Of a stretch of 64,000 nt of DNA, positions 1 through 8,876 are shown piece by piece. This stretch comes from Bdellovibrionales bacterium. Lineage in GTDB: Bacteria > Bdellovibrionota > UBA1018 > CAIMNF01. Position numbers and translations under genes: made by a program. The stretch covers positions 1 through 64,000 of the forward strand of contig JAFEAO010000007.1 of NCBI GenBank assembly GCA_018266375.1, read 5' to 3'. The notes beneath the pieces are model-generated. The model made no database searches, was not told the origin of the DNA, and worked only from the letters and a program-made list of their open reading frames with translations. Numbering within the stretch: position 1 is the first letter of the stretch; the number at the start of each line of letters is the position of its first letter.

Positions 1-351
1 ACCTGTTTTGCCCGGGCAGGTCAGCATATCCAAAATCATCTGCGACCACGCCGTCACAAAATCACCCTGTGCCACCGTAGATCCATAAGCTCGATTAAAC
101 TCAGCAATAAATTCCGGCGTGGTCACAGCACCGATTTCATACCGCGAAAACACGTTGGCCTGATCACGATCGCCGACAAAATGGTCGCGCGGTAAATGCG
201 GCACCAACTTCCGCAGCGCCCCAAACGTGAGCTCAAAATTTAAATTAAGAATGACCCCGCCCAGGTCAAAGATGATGGCGTCGAGATCGTTTCGCTGGCA
301 CGCCTCGAGCAAACTCCCACTCGGCGGCGCGCTTCTCGGCAACAAACTCAC
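1..351 (-). CDS. HAD-superfamily hydrolase, C-terminus beyond the left edge
   Basis: Only the first 117 codons are in the window; the gene continues past base 1. I placed the start at a GTG directly after the glutaredoxin stop codon, so the two genes form a tight operon. Around residues 24-36 the protein carries the HAD motif I region (AIIFDLGGVILNL). There the usual second Asp of DxD is Gly, as in the YihX-like HAD-IA branch (FDLGN/GV-type). Members of this branch are cytosolic phosphatases of small phosphorylated metabolites. The substrate cannot be told from the sequence. The cap domain and motifs II-IV are mostly outside the window, so family is fairly sure but function is open. Confidence 0.75.
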   Translation of the reverse strand, partial: MSLLPRSAPPSGSLLEACQRNDLDAIIFDLGGVILNLNFELTFGALRKLVPHLPRDHFVGDRDQANVFSRYEIGAVTTPEFIAEFNRAYGSTVAQGDFVTAWSQMILDMLTCPGKTG

Positions 352-603
352 TTATTTCCAGCTCGCAACAGTCCCAGCAGCGTCAGCATCAGCAAGCTGC
401 GTATACCCGCCAATCAACACCCCATCGACATACACCTGAGGCACGGTCTTCATTCCACTCTTTTTCACAAACTCATCCCACTGCGCGTCCGACCAATCAT
501 CGATCATCAAGTTTTCGTATTTTACGCCTCGTTGATCAAGGAGAGCCTTGGCCTTTACGCAGTATGGGCAGTTCAGCATCGAATAAACCGTAACTTTTTT
601 CAT
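352..603 (-). CDS. grxC: Glutaredoxin (Grx3 type)
   Basis: An 83-residue protein of normal glutaredoxin length. The dithiol active site CPYC lies at residues 12-15 after the first beta strand (VTVYSML). The cis-Pro loop TVPQVYV and the GG motif (IGGYTQL), which bind glutathione, follow near residues 53-69. It should reduce protein disulfides and glutathione mixed disulfides in the cytosol using glutathione. The HAD hydrolase gene starts at the next base after its stop codon. It is divergent from the VOC gene, with about 40 bp between the two starts. Confidence 0.93.
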   Translation of the reverse strand: MKKVTVYSMLNCPYCVKAKALLDQRGVKYENLMIDDWSDAQWDEFVKKSGMKTVPQVYVDGVLIGGYTQLADADAAGTVASWK

Positions 604-644
604 ACCTCCATTTTACCTCAAATCTGTGCTAAATTGAAGTCGTC

Positions 645-1073
645 ATGAAAACTCTCGGCCTTCGCCACGTCGCACTCAACGTCCGTAATGCCCAAGCGGC
701 TAAGGACTTCTATTGCAAAGTTTTGAAGATGGAGGTCGAGTGGGAACCCGATCCAAAAAGCGTTTATGTCCGTAACGTTGTTGGTGTTTCTACTCCAACC
801 GGCTCAGGTGCACCTGTCGCTCATGACAACATCGCACTCCATCAAGCTGATGCCCCACTCTATAAACCAGGCTCATTGAATCATTTGGGATTTGTTGTCC
901 CAACGATGGCTGACGTCGACGAATGGTACGAACACATCAAAGCCAACGGGGCAAAAATCGTAAAAGAGATTAAAACTCACCGCGATGGCGCCCGCTCATT
1001 TTACTTCGAAGATCTGGACGGAAACGTGATCCAGATGCTCTATCATCCGCCGATTAGCGGAGCCCAAGGCTAG
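645..1073 (+). CDS. VOC-superfamily (glyoxalase/dioxygenase-like) protein
   Basis: A 142-residue single-module VOC protein. The N-terminal strand LRHVALNVRN supplies the first metal-binding His (residue 8). The central SLNHLGFVV supplies a second His, and the C-terminal FYFEDLDGNVIQML is the typical last beta-alpha-beta unit with an acidic ligand. VOC proteins bind a divalent metal and include glyoxalase I, ring-cleaving dioxygenases and fosfomycin-resistance enzymes; which one this is cannot be seen. An extended -10 motif (TGC TAAATT, 627-635) sits 9 nt before the ATG, so the mRNA leader may be only 2-3 nt long. Confidence 0.8.
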   Translation: MKTLGLRHVALNVRNAQAAKDFYCKVLKMEVEWEPDPKSVYVRNVVGVSTPTGSGAPVAHDNIALHQADAPLYKPGSLNHLGFVVPTMADVDEWYEHIKANGAKIVKEIKTHRDGARSFYFEDLDGNVIQMLYHPPISGAQG

Positions 1074-1249
1074 TCCACACAGGCTTGTGGGGAAAATCCT
1101 ACAGCCAATCTAAACTTCCCAATCCAAGTCTCTTAAATCAGACATAGCATGTCTTCGTCTAATCAACGTTCCTGGCACAACTCCTGCTCTATGTCCGGTG
1201 CACATAAAGCAACGAGCAAAGCTCGAAATATTTAACCAGGAGCCCACAC

Positions 1250-1555
1250 ATGCAACCCCCAGAATTTACCGAAAGCGAAGTCCAAACCTACAACCCGAGC
1301 GTTAGCTACTCACACGTCTACTACCGCAATCTTTTTTGCGATCCAACTCCATACGTCGATCTCGCAATCAACTCGGATCCGGAAATCCGTGAAGCACACC
1401 TCGAAGCTAGCCGCTACTCGCTCGTGATTGCGGCAATCGTCGGCGTCATGGTGCTCGCCTACAACGCGTACGAGTCACTCCCTAAAAACTCATCAGCAAC
1501 GGTGATTCAAATTCCAATTAAACCTCACGGCATCAAAGCCTGGGAAAAAGTGTGA
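1250..1555 (+). CDS. Small single-span membrane protein, unknown
   Basis: I do not recognise this 101-residue protein. A polar N-terminal half (about 60 residues, rich in Tyr and acidic residues) is followed by one hydrophobic segment (SLVIAAIVGVMVLAY, about residues 57-71) and a short basic tail. This suggests a single-pass inner membrane protein. A good ribosome binding site (AGGAG, 7 nt before the ATG) supports the start. It stands alone and is convergent with rnd. The evidence that it is real is the ribosome binding site and the clean hydrophobic segment. Confidence 0.55.
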   Translation: MQPPEFTESEVQTYNPSVSYSHVYYRNLFCDPTPYVDLAINSDPEIREAHLEASRYSLVIAAIVGVMVLAYNAYESLPKNSSATVIQIPIKPHGIKAWEKV

Positions 1556-1658
1556 AGACCAAAAAGCAGGCGTAAGCAGGACAACTGGTCGTCATCTGTC
1601 ATCAACGGACAATCTCCTGAAATGCACTATTGTTCTTTGAGGGCAGTACCTCATCGCA

Positions 1659-1697
1659 GGCTGCTTCGGATTTACTTAACTTAGATTCGGAGCAGCC
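1659..1697. terminator. Long imperfect hairpin between convergent genes
   Basis: GGCTGCT pairs with AGCAGCC and the stem extends to about 13 bp with two G-T wobbles around a 13-nt loop. It sits between the end of the 1250 gene and the end of rnd, where a bidirectional terminator is expected. There is no T-run on either side, so this is a weak call. Confidence 0.35.
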
Positions 1698-1710
1698 GAT
1701 TGAGGAGGGA

Positions 1711-2928
1711 TTAAACCAGCTTCACTTTCCCGCGATCCAATCGCAAGCCTGCTTCACCCTTCAGGAAAGCGTAGATCTTGAGCAAACCCTCGTCGCCAAT
1801 TTGACCTGAGATAAATCCACTCTCGCGAAGTTGCTTCGGACTTTCGGGACGCAAACGGAGCAGCGGCAACACATGATTCGGCTGTACGATATGCTTGCTC
1901 GCAATCCCAAACTCTTCGGACATGAGTTGCAGACACACGCGCAAAAGCTCCATCGCGCGAGATTCGTCGCCCGACGGCTGACGGATCGCTCTCTCTTTGA
2001 TATCGACGGGGATCGCATCTTTGCTATCCACACCCTTACGGATTGCATTCAAAATTCGTCCGCCTTGCGAGCCGCGCGCCTCACCCTTAGATAAGCCGCG
2101 GAATCCTTGAAGCTCTTCAATATCCCGAGGCTTGATCTTAGCGAGATCAATCAAAACACCGTCATCTGCAAGCCAACGGCGCGGAACATTGAGCTCACGC
2201 ACGCGAGTCTCGCGCCAGCGCACCAACTCTAAGAGCACCAGGAAGTCTTTTACGTTAAATTTGCCCGATTGCGCGAGACGTTTCGCGATATCCTCAGGCG
2301 GCGGCTCGTACAACGTGACGTCCGAGAACTTGGACGAGAGTTCAAGTGCCCACTCTCGGCGGTTTTCTTTATCGAGCTTCCCGAACAAAACGTCCGATGC
2401 TTCGATCAAGTGCTTTACGTCGAGAGCGGCGTACTCCAATACCGGTTTTGGTAGCGGACGCTTTGCCCAGTTGGTGCGGGCGTAGCCCTTGGGGATCTCG
2501 ATGCCCAAAACTTGTTTGAGCAAGTTCCCCAATCCGATGTTATCGCCAAGCCAAACAAGCGATGCTCCAATCGCGGTATCAAACACCGGACTCGCAAGCG
2601 CACCAAACGCCGCCCACAAACACTCTTGGTCGCCATGAGCGGCATGAACGATTTTTAAAATTTTTGGATCGACAAAAAGATCGATGAGCGGCGCAAGCGA
2701 TGTGCCGGGTTTCTTTTTACCTTCCTCATCGAGTTTCAGGAACGCCGGAACGTCGATCAACCAAGTTTGGATCTCGCCCTTCGGACCGACGTGCGCGCCG
2801 ATCTGTAAAATCTCAAGCTGAGGATAGAACGTGCTCTCGCGAATGAATTCGGTATCGAATGCGAAACGATCGACTTTGACTAAGTCTTTAACGAGCTGGT
2901 GAATGGCCTCAGGTGTAGAAATCAACAT
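1711..2928 (-). CDS. rnd: Ribonuclease D
   Basis: This is a 3'-5' exoribonuclease of tRNA and small RNA maturation. The N-terminal DEDD exonuclease domain shows FDTEFIREST (Asp/Glu of Exo I), HAAHGDQECL (Exo II) and YAALDVKHL (Exo III with Tyr and Asp). An HRDC region follows (LLELVRWRETRVRELNVPR) and then a second helical repeat; about 405 residues, close to other RNase D proteins. A longer reading from a TTG at 2967 is possible. I chose the ATG at 2928 because E. coli RNase D begins at the same point of the alignment and the upstream codons lie inside a promoter-like sequence. It is separate from the DUF3465 gene upstream on the same strand. Confidence 0.93.
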   Translation of the reverse strand: MLISTPEAIHQLVKDLVKVDRFAFDTEFIRESTFYPQLEILQIGAHVGPKGEIQTWLIDVPAFLKLDEEGKKKPGTSLAPLIDLFVDPKILKIVHAAHGDQECLWAAFGALASPVFDTAIGASLVWLGDNIGLGNLLKQVLGIEIPKGYARTNWAKRPLPKPVLEYAALDVKHLIEASDVLFGKLDKENRREWALELSSKFSDVTLYEPPPEDIAKRLAQSGKFNVKDFLVLLELVRWRETRVRELNVPRRWLADDGVLIDLAKIKPRDIEELQGFRGLSKGEARGSQGGRILNAIRKGVDSKDAIPVDIKERAIRQPSGDESRAMELLRVCLQLMSEEFGIASKHIVQPNHVLPLLRLRPESPKQLRESGFISGQIGDEGLLKIYAFLKGEAGLRLDRGKVKLV

Positions 2929-2938
2929 TGGAGTATAA

Positions 2939-2967
2939 ATTTTAGACCAAAATGGGCGTGACGACAA
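2939..2967 (-). promoter_or_regulatory. Putative sigma70-type promoter of rnd
   Basis: On the minus strand TTGTCG (2967-2962), a 17-bp spacer and TAAAAT (2944-2939) match the -35/-10 pattern at 4/6 and 5/6. The expected transcription start is 3-4 nt before the rnd ATG, leaving no room for a ribosome binding site; none is visible. Confidence 0.5.
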
Positions 2968-3008
2968 CGGGTTGCCCCGCCCCTGCTAACGATCGAACCA
3001 GACGAGGA

Positions 3009-3596
3009 CTAGTGACGAACGCCGTTTGCCGGCAATCCGTACGCCCTGCCACTGATCACAAGGTAACCGTGAGGGTGACGTCCGCCGTCGCGATCGCCCG
3101 GATTGTAGTGAACCCAGTGGATCAATGCCCCAAGTGGGGATGGGCGTATCTTGCGAGCGACGATAAAATCACCACATGCAGTCACTGACTGACCAATCGT
3201 CAAGTTATCCGGAAGAGCGCCGAACTCTTCGTTGTAGATCACTTCGAGGTCGCTGATGCCGTCGGAGTTCAAATTGATTCCGAAGTGTGCATGTCCGGTG
3301 TGATCGTTAAAAAACGTTGAAATTGGGCCCTGAACAAGCGCCCGAGTTTTGAACTGGTCTTTGGAAGTTTCCTTCCAGTCCAAGACCGTGTTGTTCATAA
3401 AGTTGGTGATCTGCTTGCCCGCATCGTTCAGACACGGAATTGGCAAGACATTTGCCGGCGGATCGAATGTGTTGAATTGAAGTTGCCCGACAAAAGGCGC
3501 ATTGAAAATCTCAGCCAGATTGTACGCCTGTGCTGCTGGGACTACGCCCAAAGAAACCACGACCACGAACCCGAAGAACCCCTGCAACGCCCTCAT
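3009..3596 (-). CDS. Exported DUF3465-domain protein
   Basis: About 195 residues with an N-terminal signal peptide ending near AAQA. The C-terminal part (GALIHWVHYNPGDRDGGRHP, then GYLVISGRAYGL) matches the signature of the DUF3465 family, in which a conserved IHW-H-D-P/GRH-G pattern ends a small OB-like beta domain of unknown function. I chose the ATG at 3596 over the GTG at 3623 because AAGGGG lies 6 nt upstream. The protein should be periplasmic or secreted. The mid-region (about residues 35-110), with a few Cys, is not recognised. Function unknown. Confidence 0.75.
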   Translation of the reverse strand: MRALQGFFGFVVVVSLGVVPAAQAYNLAEIFNAPFVGQLQFNTFDPPANVLPIPCLNDAGKQITNFMNNTVLDWKETSKDQFKTRALVQGPISTFFNDHTGHAHFGINLNSDGISDLEVIYNEEFGALPDNLTIGQSVTACGDFIVARKIRPSPLGALIHWVHYNPGDRDGGRHPHGYLVISGRAYGLPANGVRH

Positions 3597-3795
3597 CAAG
3601 TACCCCTTCACGTGTGTTTGCACGAGATTTACTCAACCGGTATGTTAAAGGCAAACTAAAAACCCGATGAAATTAGTGAAATTTTATAATGCGATGCGGT
3701 GAAAAATTGCGAATGCAAATATACTTGAAGTCGACACTATGACACATCGCTCGGGTCTGAAAAGCGTTTCGGCACCGAAAGTGTCAGGGGGACGC

Positions 3796-4263
3796 TTACG
3801 CAGCTCTGCGATTGAAGAGCTCGGTGAGATCGATGATCCGGACACGGACTTTGGCTCTTGGGCCGGCCAGCATGAAGTCGATTTTTGCAGAGTCGCTGCA
3901 ATAGATTTGGAAGGCGTAATTGGCGATAATACGGGATGCATCATCCTCCGCCTTCTGATAGGTCTCGATCTTGGAACGTGATTTAAACCACTGTACGGCG
4001 TGTTCCTGGACCTCTGGCTTGACGAATGGCTGAGACAATAGACCTTCTACAAAGTCAGCGAATTCTTCTTCGTCCGCCACTTGTTTAGCGCGGAAATCGT
4101 GAACCCTTTTCAGGGGTTCCGGATCCTGATTCATGATCGCCAATTCCAACTCCAGAATCTCCTCCGAGCTCGTCAGCGTTTCAGTCAACACCGCTTCTCC
4201 CCGGTGCCGGGTTACTACTAATGCAATTGTCGGTTGCTCGTGCGTAGCCTTCATACATAACAT
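3796..4263 (-). CDS. Unknown soluble protein, 155 aa
   Basis: No family recognised. The sequence is acidic and helical in the middle (LELELAIMNQDPEPL, then DEEEFADFVEGLL), without signal peptide or membrane segment, so a cytosolic protein is likely. The first ATG (4263) or the fourth codon ATG (4254) could be the start; neither has a clear ribosome binding site. It is divergent from prfC with 91 bp between the two. Opposite-strand open frames over it have less protein-like composition. Confidence 0.6.
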   Translation of the reverse strand: MLCMKATHEQPTIALVVTRHRGEAVLTETLTSSEEILELELAIMNQDPEPLKRVHDFRAKQVADEEEFADFVEGLLSQPFVKPEVQEHAVQWFKSRSKIETYQKAEDDASRIIANYAFQIYCSDSAKIDFMLAGPRAKVRVRIIDLTELFNRRAA

Positions 4264-4318
4264 TTATCGGACAAAATTAGTCGGATATTGAGGAGTATTT
4301 AAAGATCCTATTAAATAC

Positions 4319-4347
4319 TTGATATTTAATAACAAAACGTCTAGACT
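4319..4347 (+). promoter_or_regulatory. Putative prfC promoter giving a leaderless mRNA
   Basis: TTGATA (4319-4324), a 17-bp spacer and TAGACT (4342-4347) match -35 and -10 at 5/6 and 4/6. The ATG of prfC begins 7 nt after the -10, exactly where transcription would start. Confidence 0.55.
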
Positions 4348-4354
4348 CGGCCAA

Positions 4355-6025
4355 ATGTCGGAACTCGAAACCACCCTCCAGAAAGAGGTCAAAAGGCGTC
4401 GTACGTTTGCGATCATCTCGCACCCGGACGCCGGTAAAACCACCCTGACGGAGAAGCTCCTCCTATACGGTGGAGCGATCCATTTGGCGGGTGCCGTGCG
4501 CGCCAAAGCCAATCAGCGCAGCACAACGTCCGACTGGATGGAGATCGAGCGCCAACGCGGGATCTCGATTTCGACCTCCGTTCTACAATTCGAGTATAAC
4601 GGCTACGTCATCAACCTACTCGATACTCCGGGCCACAAAGACTTCTCCGAAGACACTTACCGTACGCTCATGGCCGCGGACGCGGCCGTGATGTTGATCG
4701 ACGCCGCCAAGGGTGTCGAGCCACAGACCCGCAAGCTTTTCGAAGTTTGCCGAATGCGCGGGATCCCGATCTTTACCTTCATCAATAAAATGGACCGCCC
4801 ATCTCGCGAGCCTCTCGATCTCTTGGACGAGCTCGAAAAAATCTTGGGCATCCGTTCTTGCCCGATGACCTGGCCAATCGGTAGCGGCGATCGCTTCCGC
4901 GGCGTTTACGATCGCAATACGCAGGAGATTCTCTTTTTCCAAAAAGATACCGAAAACAAGGGTAAGAAAATCCAAGCCAAGAAGATGCAAGGCGTGGACG
5001 ATCCGGAATTCCTGAAGTCTCTCGCGGGCGACAAAGAAGACACCTACGAAGCCAAAGAACTCTACGATCAATTTAAGTCTGAGCTAGAACTCCTTGAAGT
5101 CGCAGGCGACACCTTTGATTGGGACCGTGTCCTGCACGGCCAGCTTTCGCCGGTGTTTTTTGGCTCGGCGATGAACACGTTCGGGGTCGAACAATTTTTG
5201 AATCGCTTTATCGAACTCGCGCCCACTCCCGCACCACGCGTGACGAAAGAGCCAAGTGCGAGCGGCGAAATCAAAGCGGGCGACGAAGTCCCGCCGACGA
5301 GCCCGAAGTACACCTCTTTTATTTTCAAGATTCAGGCCAACATGGACCCGTCCCATCGTGACCGCGTGGCGTTTATGCGCATTTGCTCGGGCCACTTCGA
5401 GCGCAACATGATCGTCAAACACACCCGTCTCGAAAAAGACGTGAAACTTGCAATGCCAGTGAGCTTCTTCGGGCAAGAGCGCGTGGTCGTCGAAGAAGCA
5501 TGGCCGGGCGACGTGATCGGTCTCGTGGATACCAACGGTTCGTTCCGCATCGGCGATACCCTCACTGCCATTAAGGGCATCGAGTTCACTGGCGTTCCGT
5601 CGTTCTCGCCCGAGCACTTTGCATCGGTCATCATCATGGACCCGATGAAACGCAAACAGCTCACCAAAGGTTTAGAGCAACTGAGCGAAGAAGGCGTCGT
5701 TCAAATCTACCGCCAACGCGGCATGGGCGATAAAGATCCGGTTTTAGGTGCGGTGGGCGCGCTTCAGTTTGAAGTACTCCAGCATCGTCTCGCGGCCGAG
5801 TATGGCGTTGAGACCAAGATCGATAAACTTCCGTACGTTCACTGCCGTTGGGTGACCGGTCCGATCAATGCGGATCAGTTCTCACGCCGTGAAGATTCGT
5901 TGGGCTTAGTCGACCGCGATGACAATCCGGTGCTTTTGTTTAAGAGCGACTGGGCTTTGAGATACGCCACCGACAACTACAAAGACTTGCAGTTTTTGAC
6001 GACGGCGCCGGCGAAGAAAGCCTAG
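4355..6025 (+). CDS. prfC: Peptide chain release factor 3
   Basis: This GTPase removes class I release factors from the ribosome after termination. The 556-residue protein has all G motifs: SHPDAGKTTLTEK (P-loop), RGISISTSV (switch I), LLDTPGHKDFSEDTYRT (G3) and FINKMDR (G4). The RF3-specific central and C-terminal domains include the quality-control-like stretch GALQFEVLQHRLAAEYGVE. E. coli RF3 starts at the same point as the ATG at 4355; an upstream TTG (4319) coincides with a -35 element and is unlikely as start. It is monocistronic. Confidence 0.97.
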   Translation: MSELETTLQKEVKRRRTFAIISHPDAGKTTLTEKLLLYGGAIHLAGAVRAKANQRSTTSDWMEIERQRGISISTSVLQFEYNGYVINLLDTPGHKDFSEDTYRTLMAADAAVMLIDAAKGVEPQTRKLFEVCRMRGIPIFTFINKMDRPSREPLDLLDELEKILGIRSCPMTWPIGSGDRFRGVYDRNTQEILFFQKDTENKGKKIQAKKMQGVDDPEFLKSLAGDKEDTYEAKELYDQFKSELELLEVAGDTFDWDRVLHGQLSPVFFGSAMNTFGVEQFLNRFIELAPTPAPRVTKEPSASGEIKAGDEVPPTSPKYTSFIFKIQANMDPSHRDRVAFMRICSGHFERNMIVKHTRLEKDVKLAMPVSFFGQERVVVEEAWPGDVIGLVDTNGSFRIGDTLTAIKGIEFTGVPSFSPEHFASVIIMDPMKRKQLTKGLEQLSEEGVVQIYRQRGMGDKDPVLGAVGALQFEVLQHRLAAEYGVETKIDKLPYVHCRWVTGPINADQFSRREDSLGLVDRDDNPVLLFKSDWALRYATDNYKDLQFLTTAPAKKA

Positions 6026-6258
6026 TTTGCGAGTACAATAATGTTGCCGTGCTGACATTTCAGATTGGCGATTGAGACCATCCCTCTGGACACCCCAGCT
6101 TCTTCGCATGATTGAAAGGATGGAGCTTGGGCAAAAGACCGGATGGTAAGCAGCGATAAAAACAATGTAGCGGAAAAAACTTACTTGGCTTTAACTTTCA
6201 GAATCATAAACGAATTCTTCATTTAGCAAGCATAACACCTAAGTACAAAAAAATATGA

Positions 6259-6501
6259 CTACTTTCTAATTTCGACTTCCTCGCCGGTCACGACTTCGAT
6301 TTCGCCGCGATAGGCGACGTTGCGCTCCGGCACCATCTTGCGAGGGATTTTGAAGTTGGCTTTGCCTCCTGGAACTTTTACGATCACATTTTGCTCGTCG
6401 TAGCCGACCACTTGGACGGACTGCAACCGATAAGCCAAATTCGCGTGGCTTGAAAGGGACCAGAATAGGGAGAATGTACTAATAATGAATAACGGTTTCA
6501 T
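6259..6501 (-). CDS. Small exported protein, unknown
   Basis: An 80-residue protein with a signal peptide (about 20 residues, ending near SHA) and a short beta-rich mature part (VQVVGYDEQNVIVKVPGG, then EIEVVTGEEVEIRK). No family recognised. It is the last gene of a three-gene operon: its ATG follows the stop of the upstream gene at the next base, indicating translational coupling. Probably periplasmic. Confidence 0.6.
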   Translation of the reverse strand: MKPLFIISTFSLFWSLSSHANLAYRLQSVQVVGYDEQNVIVKVPGGKANFKIPRKMVPERNVAYRGEIEVVTGEEVEIRK

Positions 6502-7368
6502 CTATTTTCCTTCTTTAACGTCTGAACCACCAGTAGTCTTGGCCGCCCTTGAGATCTGCAAACACGCGACGATCTGTCTTTGCAGCTCCTCCAATGGAAT
6601 ATCAGTCTGAAATTTTTTACACTCAGGCCGATTCTTATCGGATCGAACGTTGAGTGCTGGACTTGTTTTTTGATCTTGTTTGAGGCAGTCGACCGCTGAG
6701 ATATTGCATGCCTCATCGGCTTTTACGAGCGACTTGCAATACATCGGAGATCTACTCGGGACGCCTTGAACCTTACACATCATGCCCACATCCATACAAA
6801 TCTTATCTTCGGCCTTATCGGATCCGTTGACGTAGAACTCCGCCTTCTTGTTTGAATACCAGCATTGCTCGGCGAAGGTCTTGGCATCGACGGAGTAGGT
6901 GAATTTGTCGGACTGGAGCAATCGGAGAGTCATCCTCGAAAAGTCGGCGCCGTCCATTGTGAGTCTATCTGCCGTGAGCTCCGGTTCTTTACCGCGATTC
7001 TTGGAAATAATTTCGCCTTTTAAAGCTTTAAGACAGCTACCAGTCGAGCGTGAAGACTCCGCTGGCGGGTTAAAGACCTCACCCAGCGTACTACCACCAC
7101 AAAGCATTTTGATTGTCGACACGTCGACCTGGTAAACGTGTGTCCTACTTTTGAACGTAATCGTCGCCAGTTGCGAGTCGTCGCCGGCATATTTATCAAA
7201 GCTACCGCATCTAACCGCTACTCCTCCGCCCGAAGCAGTATTGTGGAGGATAAAGCCGCTCTCGTCCTTGATGGTTGCTTCTTGTGCGCCGGGATCTTCA
7301 CAATGAATGGTCGGAGTCTGGGCTGATACCGTTGTGGTCAAAAAACTTAAAAGTGCGGGAATCAACAT
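6502..7368 (-). CDS. Exported Cys-rich protein, unknown
   Basis: A 288-residue protein beginning with a signal peptide (cleavage near VSA-Q). The mature part has about a dozen Cys residues, including closely placed pairs in the C-terminal third (DKICMDVGMMCKVQG and CNISAVDCL), suggesting disulfide bonds in the periplasm or outside. No family recognised. It lies 7 bp after the 7376 gene and directly before the 6259 gene, so all three are probably co-transcribed and may act together. Confidence 0.65.
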   Translation of the reverse strand: MLIPALLSFLTTTVSAQTPTIHCEDPGAQEATIKDESGFILHNTASGGGVAVRCGSFDKYAGDDSQLATITFKSRTHVYQVDVSTIKMLCGGSTLGEVFNPPAESSRSTGSCLKALKGEIISKNRGKEPELTADRLTMDGADFSRMTLRLLQSDKFTYSVDAKTFAEQCWYSNKKAEFYVNGSDKAEDKICMDVGMMCKVQGVPSRSPMYCKSLVKADEACNISAVDCLKQDQKTSPALNVRSDKNRPECKKFQTDIPLEELQRQIVACLQISRAAKTTGGSDVKEGK

Positions 7369-7375
7369 AACCTAC

Positions 7376-8809
7376 TTAATCTCCCAAATACGGTTCGAAC
7401 TGCCCGCAAAACCACTTGATCGAGTCGCGGCTGTCTTCGAGTTGCTTTGCTTTAACCACGGATGACGGAGCACGTGTGTTTTTTGCTTCACGACGAGCGA
7501 CGTTGACAGCGTTCTTTTTCAAGAAGGCGGTCATATCGGTTTCGATCTTTTTCCAACCGTTGATGTAAGCGCCAAGGTCGTCGTTGTATTTCTTTTTCTC
7601 GGCCGGGGTGGCCGTCCCACTCGGGACGAACGGCAAACTCGGCACCGCCGCAAGTTTCTTTTGGATCTCGGAGCAAGAGTCATTCGATACCTTGAATTTA
7701 CCCACGGTCTCGCTGTATTCGATCGATTTCGGGGCGCATCGGCCGGAAGCGTAACCGAACTCGACGTACTTGTTAAAAAAGCGATCGTCGTTGAACTTGC
7801 TCTTCCGCACGCCAGGAGTGTATAGCTCGGCTGAGACAAGCTTGCTGTCTTTATCGCGTACAACCGCGATGAAATCTTCGGACTGATACGGCTTCAATGT
7901 GAGCTTCTTATTGCCGTTATCGAGGTCTGTCTCTTCCGAACGAGTGTAGTTCTCGTCAAAGTTCATCTTCGAAGGGCTGACGGGTTCAATTTTTAGGTAT
8001 GAAAGCAACCCCGTGCCTGCTGGAGATCCGTTGAACTCACGATTGGAGGAGAGCCACGCCAAGCATTCGCTCGTGCCGTCTTCGCTTGCTTTTTTAGCCA
8101 GGCGATTTTGCTCTTGTTCGTAAAGCGCATTCAATCGACGTTCGATCGCAGGAGTCGATTCGCAAAACTTATCGTCCGCGACCGAGTTGATGTTCACCCG
8201 CTTGAAGACTTCCTTGCCGTCGTGATTTTTGAGTTTAAAAACCGCGCTTCCGAACTGTTCGTTGGCTCCGGTTTGATTACCGACGAGCGCTAAAATTTTG
8301 CCCTTGGTTTTATCGTAGTACTCGCTCGCCCAATTCAATCGCTGCACGCGTTCGGGAGTGGTCGCCGGAGTCTTGATCTTGGCCTGATCCTGGGACTCTA
8401 CTTTAGCTACGAATTGCTTGTGTTGGAAATCGACAAATTTTTTGAACTCGGCCTCACCGCAACCGCGGAACTCGTACATTACCTTCGCGAACCGAGCGGC
8501 CGCATCGGAGAGAGATATCTTGTCCTGATTTACCGCGAGTTTTTTACAGCGAACTTGGTCGGAGTTATCAAAGTGATAGATCCGGTCGATTTCCGGTCTG
8601 TCGGGAGACTTATCGCCATAACTGAGATCGACGTCGAGCTTGCCCGGCGACATGACGTAGGTCACGAACTGCGGGTTCGCATTCGCGTCGCGTGCAAAGT
8701 CGTCGTCGCTCCATGAGCTACAGAAAGAATTATTGGCCTCAGCCGAACCGTGAAATGCAAATACGGACGTCAATAGAATGACGCAAAACCACCGCGAAGA
8801 AGTTTGCAT
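7376..8809 (-). CDS. Exported Cys-containing protein, unknown
   Basis: A 477-residue protein with a clear signal peptide (to about residue 26, AEA). The mature part is rich in Lys, Asp and aromatic residues, with scattered Cys (for example FCSSW, GCGEAEF, WFCGQF) and long predicted helices near the C-terminus. No domain recognised. The start has a strong ribosome binding site (GGAGGG, 3-4 nt before the ATG). It is the first gene of the exported three-gene operon. The function is unknown. Confidence 0.7.
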   Translation of the reverse strand: MQTSSRWFCVILLTSVFAFHGSAEANNSFCSSWSDDDFARDANANPQFVTYVMSPGKLDVDLSYGDKSPDRPEIDRIYHFDNSDQVRCKKLAVNQDKISLSDAAARFAKVMYEFRGCGEAEFKKFVDFQHKQFVAKVESQDQAKIKTPATTPERVQRLNWASEYYDKTKGKILALVGNQTGANEQFGSAVFKLKNHDGKEVFKRVNINSVADDKFCESTPAIERRLNALYEQEQNRLAKKASEDGTSECLAWLSSNREFNGSPAGTGLLSYLKIEPVSPSKMNFDENYTRSEETDLDNGNKKLTLKPYQSEDFIAVVRDKDSKLVSAELYTPGVRKSKFNDDRFFNKYVEFGYASGRCAPKSIEYSETVGKFKVSNDSCSEIQKKLAAVPSLPFVPSGTATPAEKKKYNDDLGAYINGWKKIETDMTAFLKKNAVNVARREAKNTRAPSSVVKAKQLEDSRDSIKWFCGQFEPYLGD

Positions 8810-8876
8810 GAACCCTCCACTCCCAGTTTTGCTTTTAAATAAAATTTATGTAAGAGGAAAATTCTGCCCGGAAAAC

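Noticed and set aside
3739..3981. Plus-strand open frame across the 3796 gene
   Set aside because: It is a shadow of the minus-strand gene, which has a better length and composition; no ribosome binding site supports it.
4319..4354. TTG start extending prfC by 12 residues
   Set aside because: The codons overlap the -35 and -10 elements, the residues are not found in RF3, and there is no ribosome binding site.
6026..6258. Possible small RNA or gene between prfC and the exported operon
   Set aside because: A partial stem (CCCAGCTT with GAGCTTGGG) is interrupted and no promoter or terminator was found, so nothing can be supported.
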